This document shows positions 50,668 through 58,491 of a DNA stretch of 64,000 nt, piece after piece (position 1 is the stretch's first letter; each line of letters begins with the position of its first letter). A model generated the notes under the pieces. That model had not been told where the DNA came from and searched no databases. It was given only the letters and a program-made list of their open reading frames with translations. The DNA comes from Microbacterium protaetiae (GTDB taxonomy: Bacteria > Actinomycetota > Actinomycetes > Actinomycetales > Microbacteriaceae): positions 2,294,001 to 2,358,000 of the forward strand of contig NZ_CP035494.1 of the NCBI RefSeq assembly GCF_004135285.1. Reading direction: 5' to 3'. A program made the translations under genes and the position numbers.

Positions 50668-51464
50668 GCACGGTCGTCGTCTCCGCCGGATCGGCGGGAT
50701 GGTTCGCGCAGACCGGGCAGGTGCTGCGCCGCTGGTTGATCTCCACGTTCCGTCAGGTCTGGGGACCCGTGATGAGCCTCGTGCAGCCGATCATCTGGAT
50801 CGTGCTGTTCGGTCAGGTGTTCCACTCGCTGGGTGCCCTGCCGCAGTTCGGATCGGCCGGCTACATCGCGTATCTCGTGCCCGGCATCCTGATGATGACG
50901 GTGCTGTACTCGGGTGCCTGGGCAGGCACCGGGTATATCGACGACATCGGCTCGGGTGTGATGGACCAGTACCTCACCTCGCCGATCTCACGCTCGGCGA
51001 TCATCACCGGGCAGCTGGTGCAGCAGCTGATCATCAACTTCGCGCAGTCGCTGGTCGTGCTGGGCATCGGCGCGCTAGCCGGCGCGCGCTTTGCCGGCGG
51101 GGTCGGCGGGATGCTGCTGACATTGGGGGTGGCGACGCTGCTGGCGACGATCTTCTGCTGCTGTTCGACCGCGGTGGCACTGATCTCGCGCAGCCAGATA
51201 GCGCTGATCAGCCTGTCGCAGCTGATCGTGCTGCCGGCGACGTTCCTGTCGACCACGATGATGCCGGCCGCGCTCATGCCCGACTGGGTGCAGGCCGTCT
51301 TGCGGTGGAACCCGATGACCTGGGCCGTCGAACTGGGGCGCGGCGGGCTGGCCGGATCGTTGCCGGATGCCGGATGGTGGCAGGCCGGAGGGCTCGTGCT
51401 GCTGGCTGCGCTGGCGTTCTGGTGGGCGGTGCGCTCGCTGCGCAGCTATCAGCGTTCGATCTGA
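50664..51464 (+). CDS. ABC-2 type exporter permease (DrrB-like)
   Basis: 266 residues with six helices. The loop PGILMMTVLYSGAWAGTGYI and VMDQYLTSPISRSAIITGQL are characteristic of DrrB/ABC2 permeases, and the C terminus FWWAVRSLRSYQRSI is usual. ATG 50664 overlaps the ATPase stop (ATGA). Substrate unknown; control by the PadR at 48252 is likely. Confidence 0.92.
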   Translation: MSTVVVSAGSAGWFAQTGQVLRRWLISTFRQVWGPVMSLVQPIIWIVLFGQVFHSLGALPQFGSAGYIAYLVPGILMMTVLYSGAWAGTGYIDDIGSGVMDQYLTSPISRSAIITGQLVQQLIINFAQSLVVLGIGALAGARFAGGVGGMLLTLGVATLLATIFCCCSTAVALISRSQIALISLSQLIVLPATFLSTTMMPAALMPDWVQAVLRWNPMTWAVELGRGGLAGSLPDAGWWQAGGLVLLAALAFWWAVRSLRSYQRSI

Positions 51465-51474
51465 GCGGCCGGGG

Positions 51475-51533
51475 CAGCGCGGGCTCAGGGCACAGCGGGC
51501 TCAGGGCAGCAGCGGGCTCAGGGCAGCAGCGGG
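51475..51533. repeat. Short tandem repeat at a convergent junction
   Basis: About three units of GCAGCGGGCTCAGGGCA between the exporter permease and the prenyltransferase gene, reaching into the 3' end of the latter. Confidence 0.7.
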
Positions 51534-52459
51534 CCGATCGCCACCATGACGCACAGCGCGAGGATCATCACCATCGATCCGCGGAACATCTGGTGCGACC
51601 ACGCCACGACGTCGCGGGCGCGCAGCCCGGCGATGCCGAGCACGATCCAGGCCAGGCCGAGCAGCCCCATGACCACCGTGTACGTGATGCCGACATAGCC
51701 GAACAGCGGCAGCAGCATCGACGAAGCGACGAACAGCACGGTGTAGACGAGGATCTCCCACACCGTGCGGCGATTGCCGCGCACGACGCTGATCACGGGA
51801 ACCCCGGCACGCGCGTACTCGTCTCGGCGGTAGATGGCGATCGAGTAGAACTCGGGCTCCTGCCAGAAGAACACCATGAGAAAGACGGCGACGGCGGCCA
51901 TGTCGAACCGGCCCGAGGCGGCCAGGTACCCGCCGAGGATGGGTGCTGCACCCGAGATCGAGCCGACGAGGGTGCCGTGCACCGACATGCGCTTGGAGAG
52001 GGCGCCGTAGAACCAGACGTAGACGATGAACCCGCCCACACCGGTGCCCACGACCCACCAGTTCGTTGTGACGATCAGCAGCAGCGTGCCCAGCACACCG
52101 AGCACGATCGAGAAGATCGTGGCGGGCGTCTTGCCGATCGCTCCGGTGACGGTGGCGCGGGTGCTCGTGCGCTGCATGAGCGTGTCGATGTCGCGGTCGA
52201 GCACGTTGTTGAGCACACATGCTGAGGCGATCACGAACGTGCTGCCCACGACGACGCCGACGAACACCCGCCACGAGAAGCCGAACCAGGCGGCGGCCAG
52301 CAGATACCCGGCGACAGTGGTCAGGACGTTGCCGTACAGCACGCCGGGTTTTGTCAGCGAGTAGTAGCGGGTGATGGTGCTCAGAATGCCCGGACGCACT
52401 GCTCTTGCCGCCAATGCGGCGTCGCGCCCAAGCTGAGGCGACGTGCCGGTGTGGCTCAT
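51518..52459 (-). CDS. ctaB: CtaB/CyoE-like UbiA prenyltransferase (probable heme o synthase)
   Basis: 313 residues with about nine helices. N-terminal YYSLTKPGVLYGNVLTTVAG. First Asp-rich motif NNVLDRDIDTLMQRTSTRA, which is the heme-o-synthase form (NxxxDxDxDxxMxRT), and the second-motif region WQEPEFYSIAIYRRDEYARA. It would farnesylate heme b for heme-copper oxidases. A different quinone or other UbiA role cannot be excluded without the oxidase genes, which are not in the window. A TAAACT sequence at 52492 (minus strand) could be the -10 box. Confidence 0.78.
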   Translation of the reverse strand: MSHTGTSPQLGRDAALAARAVRPGILSTITRYYSLTKPGVLYGNVLTTVAGYLLAAAWFGFSWRVFVGVVVGSTFVIASACVLNNVLDRDIDTLMQRTSTRATVTGAIGKTPATIFSIVLGVLGTLLLIVTTNWWVVGTGVGGFIVYVWFYGALSKRMSVHGTLVGSISGAAPILGGYLAASGRFDMAAVAVFLMVFFWQEPEFYSIAIYRRDEYARAGVPVISVVRGNRRTVWEILVYTVLFVASSMLLPLFGYVGITYTVVMGLLGLAWIVLGIAGLRARDVVAWSHQMFRGSMVMILALCVMVAIGPLLP

Positions 52460-52544
52460 GGCTCCCCAATAGGCCTGGAAATTCAGCCTTCAGTTTACCG
52501 GACGCGCACTCGTCGGGACTGCGCGACCGCTGCGAGCGTGGCCC

Positions 52545-53810
52545 TCAGGCCAGGGCGTCGACGATGGGGCGGAACTTGACCCTCGTTTCCAGCAGTTCTG
52601 CCTCGGGTTCGCTGCCGGCCACGATCCCTGCGCCGGCATGGGCGGCGACCGGGATGAGGCCGCCCACGGCCTCAGGCTCGAACTGCGCGCAGCGCAGCGC
52701 TATCGCCCACTCGCCGTCGCCGGCGGCGTCGATCCAGCCGACCGGCCCGGCGTAGCGGCGGCGGTCGAACGGCTCGATCCGCCGGATCGCCTCGATCGCG
52801 GCATCCGTCGGCGTGCCCGCCACCGCGGCGGTCGGGTGCAGCGCGCTCACCAGGTCGAGCGAACTGGAGCCGTTCGACAGAACGCCTTCGACATCGGTGG
52901 CCAGGTGCCACACGTTGGGCAGTTCGAGGGTGAACGGCTCGGCATCGGCCGACAGGGTCGTCGTGTGCGGGCCGAGCGCCTCCACGACGCTGTGCACCGC
53001 ATAGGAGTGCTCGTCGAGGTTCTTCGCGCTGGCCGCGAGCGTCGCGCGAGCCGCGACATCCTCGTCGGCATCCGCCCCGCGCGCGAACGTTCCCGCCAGC
53101 ACGCGCGCGGTGAGGTTGCGGCCGTGCGAGGTGACGAGGGTTTCGGGGCTCGCACCGATGATGCCGTCGACGGCGAACACCCAGGTGTCGAGGTAGCCGG
53201 TCGACAGTTCGCGGGGCAGGCGCCGCAGGTCCGACCCCTCGGGAACCGTGCCGACGATGTCGCGGGCCAGCACGACCTTTCCGACCTCGCCGTCGGCGAT
53301 GGCTTGTAGGCCGGCTTCGACCGCGGCTTGATAGCCGTCGGGGTCGAGAGCACCCGGGCCGAGGGTGGCCGACCAGTACGGGCCGTACGGAATCGGCGCG
53401 GCAGCGGCATCCTCACCCTCGTCATCGTGCAGTCGGATGCTGGTGACCCAGCTGCGACCGCCGCGTCGGCCGACGATCAGGGCCGGGACGATGATCGAGC
53501 TGTCGGCCGCCGAGCGCTCGTCGAAGGTCAGCGCGCCGAAACCGACCAGCCCGGTGCCGGGAAGCCGCACCTCGTCATTTATCTCGGCGTCGGCGGCAAG
53601 CTCAGCCCACGCGCGGGCCAGGGCCACGGTGCGCGGCTCGGTCGAGGCCGCGCCCACGTCGAGCCGCAGCACCGTGCCGCGCGCGACCATGCCATCGCCG
53701 CGGCGCAGCCACACCAGCGGTGCGTTCGGGTCGGTGTATTCGACGAGGTCGTCGATCGGGTCGATTTCGCGCGTGTGCACGCGCAAGCGGGCAGGGGCGG
53801 AACCGGTCAC
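52545..53810 (-). CDS. menF: Isochorismate synthase
   Basis: 421 residues of the chorismate-utilising family. It converts chorismate to isochorismate, the first step to menaquinone. Conserved C-terminal half: GEVGKVVLARDIV, GASPETLVTSHG, VLAGTFARGADADED, LPNVWHLATDVEG, SALHPTAAVAGTPTDAAIEA and the final RYAGPVGWID to ECG-like region. The enzyme could also serve siderophore synthesis, but the surrounding men genes favour MenF. GTG 53810 has both a GGAGGG and a TAGGCT box upstream. Confidence 0.9.
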   Translation of the reverse strand: MTGSAPARLRVHTREIDPIDDLVEYTDPNAPLVWLRRGDGMVARGTVLRLDVGAASTEPRTVALARAWAELAADAEINDEVRLPGTGLVGFGALTFDERSAADSSIIVPALIVGRRGGRSWVTSIRLHDDEGEDAAAAPIPYGPYWSATLGPGALDPDGYQAAVEAGLQAIADGEVGKVVLARDIVGTVPEGSDLRRLPRELSTGYLDTWVFAVDGIIGASPETLVTSHGRNLTARVLAGTFARGADADEDVAARATLAASAKNLDEHSYAVHSVVEALGPHTTTLSADAEPFTLELPNVWHLATDVEGVLSNGSSSLDLVSALHPTAAVAGTPTDAAIEAIRRIEPFDRRRYAGPVGWIDAAGDGEWAIALRCAQFEPEAVGGLIPVAAHAGAGIVAGSEPEAELLETRVKFRPIVDALA

Positions 53811-53816
53811 CCCTCC

Positions 53817-53822
53817 AGCCTA
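53817..53822 (-). promoter_or_regulatory. Putative -10 box of menF
   Basis: Minus-strand TAGGCT, six bases before GTG 53810. Confidence 0.45.
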
Positions 53823-53845
53823 TTCCGCGTTGACCGGGAGCCGTC

Positions 53846-53908
53846 CCCGAACGGCCAGGCACCCAGCCCGAACGGCCAGGCACCGTCCCCGAACGGCCAG
53901 GCGCCCTC
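53846..53908. repeat. Three tandem 21-bp repeats
   Basis: CCCGAACGGCCAGGCACC-type units starting at 53846, 53867 and 53888 in the divergent gap between menF and the DUF402 gene. Confidence 0.85.
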
Positions 53909-54007
53909 CCAGAAGGGTGCGGCAAAAGCGCAACGGCCGCCATCACGGCGAGCGCAGTGGCCGCCATTGCTGTGAAGGCCGCTGCATGCGGGGGTTCTCG
54001 CCCGATC

Positions 54008-54046
54008 GCTCACCATCTGATTCGCCGGGCGGTTCAGATGGTGAGC
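54008..54046. repeat. Perfect 13-bp inverted repeat
   Basis: GCTCACCATCTGA, a 13-base loop, then TCAGATGGTGAGC. The strongest dyad in this gap, upstream of DUF402; no T-run follows. It could be a regulatory hairpin or binding site. Confidence 0.75.
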
Positions 54047-54052
54047 GCGCGC

Positions 54053-54164
54053 CGCAGCGTTGTCTGCCACGGCCATCTGCCGCAGCGTTGTCTGCCACAG
54101 CCATCCGCCGCAGCGTTGTCTGCCACGGCCCTCCGCCGCAGCGTTGTCTGCCACGGCCATCCGC
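54053..54164. repeat. Four tandem 28-bp repeats
   Basis: Units CGCAGCGTTGTCTGCCACGG plus CCATCCGC, almost identical, end 20 bases before the DUF402 promoter. The rest of the 384-bp gap has no gene. Confidence 0.9.
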
Positions 54165-54182
54165 CGCGCGGCGGCGGCGCGG

Positions 54183-54188
54183 TAGCGT
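54183..54188 (+). promoter_or_regulatory. Putative -10 box of the DUF402 gene
   Basis: TAGCGT six bases before GTG 54195. Confidence 0.4.
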
Positions 54189-54194
54189 CGGGGA

Positions 54195-54761
54195 GTGACC
54201 ACCGCGCAGCGCCCCGAGCCGGGCACCCGCCTCATCTTCCGCTGGCGCAAGTGGGACGGCTCGCCGCACTGGGAGCACGACTGCGTCTATCTCGGATCCG
54301 ACGAGCTGGGCGATTGGGTCGGGCAGCCGACCGGGTGGCACAGTCACCGCCCCGGCAAACAGTTCACCACTGAGTCGCCCAACGTCACCCTGATCACGCC
54401 CGATCCCACCTGGGCAGGCACGTTCTACGGCGGGATGCATCCGCGTCACGTGCGCATCTACATCGACATCGCCTGGGACGTGCAGTGGACCGGCGCCGAG
54501 CCCACCGCCATCGACATGGACCTCGACGTCGTGCGCTGCGACGACCAGCGCGGCATTTGGATCGACGACGAGGACGAGTGGGACGAGCATCGCGTCCTGT
54601 ACGACTACCCGGCCGATGTGCAGGCGACCTTGGCAGCGAAGGCGATCGAACTCAAGGCACAGGTCACCGCTGAGACGCCGCCGTTCGACGATGCGACGGC
54701 GCAGCGCTGGCTCGACCGCCTGGCTGCGCTCACACCCGACGCGCCTAGACTCGACGGGTGA
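54195..54761 (+). CDS. DUF402 domain protein
   Basis: 188 residues. The beta-barrel DUF402 core shows [20 protein letters not shown], an [17 protein letters not shown] strand, [20 protein letters not shown] and the [16 protein letters not shown] acidic cluster that binds metal. Characterised relatives are nucleoside di-/triphosphatases of the Ntdp/SA1684 type; this activity is a reasonable but unproven guess. It overlaps menG by four bases. Confidence 0.85.
   Translation: MTTAQRPEPGTRLIFRWRKWDGSPHWEHDCVYLGSDELGDWVGQPTGWHSHRPGKQFTTESPNVTLITPDPTWAGTFYGGMHPRHVRIYIDIAWDVQWTGAEPTAIDMDLDVVRCDDQRGIWIDDEDEWDEHRVLYDYPADVQATLAAKAIELKAQVTAETPPFDDATAQRWLDRLAALTPDAPRLDG
54746..54751 (+). promoter_or_regulatory. 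Putative internal -10 box of menG
   Basis: TAGACT inside the DUF402 end, six bases before GTG 54758. Confidence 0.35.
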
Positions 54762-55501
54762 GCACCGAGCCCAGGAGCACCGAGCCCAATCGCGCCGACC
54801 TCGGCAAAGACCCCGCCCGGGTCAGCGGCATGTTCGACCAGGTCGCCGGTGGCTATGACCGCACCAACACCGTGCTCAGCCTCGGCAACGACAAGCTTTG
54901 GCGCGTGGCCACCACGCGTGCCGTCGCCCCGCGACGCGGCCAGCGCATCCTCGACCTGGCGGCCGGCACCGGGGCCAGCTCGGTCTCGCTCGCGCGCAGC
55001 GGCGCCGAGGTCGTCGCAGCAGACTTCTCGCAGGGGATGATCGCCGAGGGCAGGCGCCGGCACGGCGGCATCCCGAATCTCACTTTTGAGCAGGCGGATG
55101 CCACGGCTCTGCCGTTCGATGACGACGCCTTCGACGTGGTCACCATCTCGTTCGGTCTGCGCAATGTCGTCGAGCCGAAAAAGGCGCTCGCCGAGATGTT
55201 CCGGGTGACCAAGCCCGGCGGCCGGCTCGTCGTCTGCGAGTTCTCGCACCCCACCTCGAAGGCTTTCGCCGGGCTTTACGGCTTCTACAACAACCGCGTG
55301 CTGCCCCTGGCGGCCAAGGCGGTGAGCACGAACGCCGAGGCGTACGACTACCTCAACGAGTCGATCCGCGACTGGCCTGATCAGCCCACGCTGGCGCGCT
55401 GGATCCGGCAGGCTGGATGGACGGATGTCGCGTGGCGAAATCTCACGTTCGGGATCGTCGCCCTGCACCGTGCCGTCAAGCCCGCCGCCGACCCTGCCTG
55501 A
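54758..55501 (+). CDS. menG: Demethylmenaquinone methyltransferase
   Basis: 247 residues of the UbiE/MenG family. It methylates demethylmenaquinone with SAM, the last step of menaquinone synthesis. SAM motif I is [59 protein letters not shown] and [13 protein letters not shown] are UbiE-specific. The end [11 protein letters not shown] is also typical. A homologous entry name is ubiE. Confidence 0.93.
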   Translation: MSTEPRSTEPNRADLGKDPARVSGMFDQVAGGYDRTNTVLSLGNDKLWRVATTRAVAPRRGQRILDLAAGTGASSVSLARSGAEVVAADFSQGMIAEGRRRHGGIPNLTFEQADATALPFDDDAFDVVTISFGLRNVVEPKKALAEMFRVTKPGGRLVVCEFSHPTSKAFAGLYGFYNNRVLPLAAKAVSTNAEAYDYLNESIRDWPDQPTLARWIRQAGWTDVAWRNLTFGIVALHRAVKPAADPA

Positions 55502-55527
55502 CGGCAGGCTCGGTCATCTCAGACAGG

Positions 55528-55533
55528 TAGGCT
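55528..55533 (+). promoter_or_regulatory. Putative -10 box of the polyprenyl synthase gene
   Basis: TAGGCT seven bases before GTG 55541. Confidence 0.45.
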
Positions 55534-55540
55534 GGAACGC

Positions 55541-56602
55541 GTGACTGGGCGTCCCTTCGTGCCGGGCTCGCGCGTGGCGAGCCGCCTCGGCCTCACGGAA
55601 CGGGTTTTCGCCGGTGCCCGATCCCGTCGACTCATGCGCACCGTCGAAGACGGCCTGGCGCGCGTCGAAGACGATCTGGCCGGCGAACTGCGCGTCTCCG
55701 ACCCGCTGGTGGACGCCACCAGCCGCTACCTGTACGAAGCCGGCGGCAAGCGGGTGCGCCCCATGCTGGTGCTGCTGACCTGCCAGCTCGGCGACGGTGT
55801 GACCGACGATGTCATCCACGCCGCCACGGCGCTCGAGCTCACCCACCTCGGCTCGCTCTACCACGACGATGTCATGGACGACGCCGATGTGCGCCGCGGC
55901 GTTCCCGCCGCGCACTCGGTGTGGGGCAACAGCATCGCGATCCTCACCGGAGATCTGCTGTTCGCCCGCGCGAGCCAGATCATGGCGCGGCTGGGCGAGC
56001 GCGCCATCCGCCTGCAGGCCGACACGTTCGAGCGCCTCGTGCTCGGGCAGATGCACGAGACGATCGGCGCGCAGCCCGGCGACGATCCGGTCGCGTTCTA
56101 CCTGCAGGTGCTCAAAGACAAGACCGGTTCGCTCATCGCAGCCGCGGCCCAGGCCGGCATTCTCTTCGGCAACGCGCCCGCCGAATACGAGCAGGCGATG
56201 TTCGACTTCGGTGAGAAGACCGGCGTCGCCTTCCAACTGCTCGACGACGTCATCGACCTCAGCGACGATCCGGGTGAGACCGGAAAGGTGCCCGGCACCG
56301 ACCTGCGCGCGGGCGTGCCCACCATGCCCTATCTGCTGCTGGGCGAGCGGGAGGATGCGGCATCCACCGCGCTGCGCCGGCAGATCGACGACGGCGTCGC
56401 CGAGATCGCCGCCGGAGCCGACCCGGCCATCCTCGACGGTGCGCTGGCGTCGCTGCGCGACCATGACGCCACAGCGCAGACCCGCGCCCTGGCGCACAGT
56501 TGGTCGCGCGACGCGGTCGACGCGCTGTCTCCGGTGCCCGACGGCCCGGTGCGCGAGGGGCTCGCACGCTTCGCCGAGGCCGTCGCCGACCGCAGCAGCT
56601 GA
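55541..56602 (+). CDS. Polyprenyl diphosphate synthase (menaquinone side chain)
   Basis: 353 residues, trans-type isoprenyl synthase. First Asp-rich motif LYHDDVMDDADVRRG, second FQLLDDVIDLSDDPGETGK with KVPGTDLRAGVPTMP. ARYLYEAGGKRVRP-like N-terminal motif (SRYLYEAGGKRVRPMLVLLT). Residues before the first DDxxD are small (Ala, Ser), which favours a long-chain product. The product is used by MenA. Adjacent to menG, as in other actinobacteria. Confidence 0.92.
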   Translation: MTGRPFVPGSRVASRLGLTERVFAGARSRRLMRTVEDGLARVEDDLAGELRVSDPLVDATSRYLYEAGGKRVRPMLVLLTCQLGDGVTDDVIHAATALELTHLGSLYHDDVMDDADVRRGVPAAHSVWGNSIAILTGDLLFARASQIMARLGERAIRLQADTFERLVLGQMHETIGAQPGDDPVAFYLQVLKDKTGSLIAAAAQAGILFGNAPAEYEQAMFDFGEKTGVAFQLLDDVIDLSDDPGETGKVPGTDLRAGVPTMPYLLLGEREDAASTALRRQIDDGVAEIAAGADPAILDGALASLRDHDATAQTRALAHSWSRDAVDALSPVPDGPVREGLARFAEAVADRSS

Positions 56603-56643
56603 CAGCACCGGCAGCGCGCGGCATCCGCTTTCGAAAGGACCCT

Positions 56644-58020
56644 ATGACCACGCTTCGATTGGCGATCGTCGGTGCAGGCCCGGCGGGCATCTATGCTGCC
56701 GACAACCTGTTGAAGGCCGAGCGTAAGTTCGACGTGTCGATCGACCTGTTCGACCGGCTGCCCGCCCCCTACGGACTGGTGCGGTACGGCGTGGCCCCCG
56801 ACCATCCGCGCATCAAGGGCATCATCACGGCGCTGCGCGACACCCTCGACCGCGGCGACATCCGCATCTTCGGCAACGTCGAGTTCGGCACCGACCTGAC
56901 CCTCGACGATCTGCGCGACCACTACAACGCCGTCATCTTCGCCACCGGATCATCGCACGACGCCCCGCTGGCGATCCCGGGCATCGACGCCGCGGGCTCG
57001 TACGGGGCCGCCGACTTCGTCAGCTGGTACGACGGGCACCCCGACGTACCGCGCGAGTGGCCGCTGGATGCCGCCTCGGTCGCCGTCATCGGCAACGGCA
57101 ACGTCGCCCTCGATGTGGCCCGCATGCTCGCCAAGCACGTGGAAGACCTCGTGCCCACCGAGATTCCGCAGAATGTGCACGACGGACTGGCCGCCTCGCA
57201 GGTCACCGACGTGCACGTGTTCGGGCGCCGCGGCCCCACACAGGTCAAGTTCACCCCGCTCGAGCTGCGCGAGCTCGGCGAGCTGCGCGATGTCGACATG
57301 GTGCTCGACGATGAGGACTTCGACTACGACGAGGCATCGAAGCAGGCAGTGGCCACCAACAAGCAGGTGCTGGTCATCGACCGCATTCTGCAGTCGTGGC
57401 GCAAGCGGGCTGCCGAAGAAGGCCGGGCTCCGGCATCCCGTCGCCTGCACTTTCACTTTTTCGCCAAACCGGTGCAAGTGCGAACGGATGCCGCCGGCCG
57501 GGTGGCCGCGTACGTCTACGAGCGCACCCGTCCCGACGGGCAGGGCGGTGTCGTCGGCACCGGTGAACTGCGCACCATCGAGGTGCAGGCGCTGTACCGC
57601 GCCATCGGGTACTTCGGCAGCCCGCTGCCGGGCGTGCCCTTCGACAAGCGGCACGGGGTCATCCCGAACCGCGAGGGACGCGTGCTGCACAAGGACTCGA
57701 ATGAGTACGTGCCCGGCGTCTATGCGACCGGGTGGGTCAAGCGCGGGCCGGTGGGCCTGATCGGGCACACAAAGTCAGACGCCATGGAGACGGTGCGAAA
57801 CCTCATCAACGATCAGGCGTTCTGGTGGCATCCGCACCACCCCGAAGAGGGCGCGATCCCCGCGCTGCTCGCCGCGCGGGGAGTGGCCTGGACCGACCTG
57901 GAAGGCTGGCACCGCCTCGACGCGTACGAGATTGCGCTGGGCGAACCGCACGAGAGGGCGCGCATCAAGGTCGTGCCGCGTGACGAGATGGTGCGCATCT
58001 CGCGCGACGAGCGGCACTGA
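56644..58020 (+). CDS. Ferredoxin/adrenodoxin-type NADP reductase (FprA-like)
   Basis: 458 residues. FAD motif LAIVGAGPAGIYAADNLL at the start, PAPYGLVRYGVAPDHPRIKG (hallmark of adrenodoxin reductases), NADP motif VAVIGNGNVALDVARML, and C-terminal VYATGWVKRGPVGLIGHTKS contacting FAD. It transfers electrons between NADPH and ferredoxin. ATG 56644 follows GAAAGGA; the longer frame overlapping the polyprenyl synthase gene is not used. Confidence 0.92.
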   Translation: MTTLRLAIVGAGPAGIYAADNLLKAERKFDVSIDLFDRLPAPYGLVRYGVAPDHPRIKGIITALRDTLDRGDIRIFGNVEFGTDLTLDDLRDHYNAVIFATGSSHDAPLAIPGIDAAGSYGAADFVSWYDGHPDVPREWPLDAASVAVIGNGNVALDVARMLAKHVEDLVPTEIPQNVHDGLAASQVTDVHVFGRRGPTQVKFTPLELRELGELRDVDMVLDDEDFDYDEASKQAVATNKQVLVIDRILQSWRKRAAEEGRAPASRRLHFHFFAKPVQVRTDAAGRVAAYVYERTRPDGQGGVVGTGELRTIEVQALYRAIGYFGSPLPGVPFDKRHGVIPNREGRVLHKDSNEYVPGVYATGWVKRGPVGLIGHTKSDAMETVRNLINDQAFWWHPHHPEEGAIPALLAARGVAWTDLEGWHRLDAYEIALGEPHERARIKVVPRDEMVRISRDERH

Positions 58021-58032
58021 CGCTGACGCCAC

Positions 58033-58491
58033 TCAGCGCAGCGGGTACAGCATCCTGTCCACACCCAACCACACGAACCCCGCGGTGATCAGCATGCCGT
58101 CGAAGGCATGCAGTGCACCGAACCAGGCGCTCACGCCGAAGCCAAGGCCCACCAGCGGCCCCTGCACCGCGAACAGCAGCACGGCCATCACAAGCGGCAG
58201 CACCCAGCATTTCCAGCCCGAGCGGGCCAGCAGCCCGCACACCAGCAGTGCGGCGGCCAGGTACTGCAGCACTTCACCGGTGACGGTGTGCATCGTGAAC
58301 GCCGCGCGTCCGACGGCCTCGTCGCCACCGCTTTGCGTCGACACCCAGAAGCCGTAGGCGGCGAACGCCACCTGCAGGGCGCACAGCGCCATGCCGATGA
58401 TCGCGCCGATCCGCTGTGCGCGGTCGAATCCGATGCGCCAGCCGGCGGTGCCGGTCGTGACGAGCGGTCGAGCCGCGTGTGTCGTTGTCAT
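58033..58491 (-). CDS. DUF6220-type small membrane protein
   Basis: 152 residues with four helices. FTMHTVTGEVLQYLAAALLV and GALHAFDGMLITAGFVWLGV carry membrane histidines, reminiscent of small four-helix quinone or heme-binding proteins. Function unknown. Start ATG 58491 overlaps the upstream PEP-utilising enzyme gene's stop, suggesting a two-gene operon. Confidence 0.72.
   Translation of the reverse strand: MTTTHAARPLVTTGTAGWRIGFDRAQRIGAIIGMALCALQVAFAAYGFWVSTQSGGDEAVGRAAFTMHTVTGEVLQYLAAALLVCGLLARSGWKCWVLPLVMAVLLFAVQGPLVGLGFGVSAWFGALHAFDGMLITAGFVWLGVDRMLYPLR

Noticed and set aside
54008..54046. Rho-independent terminator
   Set aside because: The stem is strong but lies in a divergent intergenic region and lacks a T-run.
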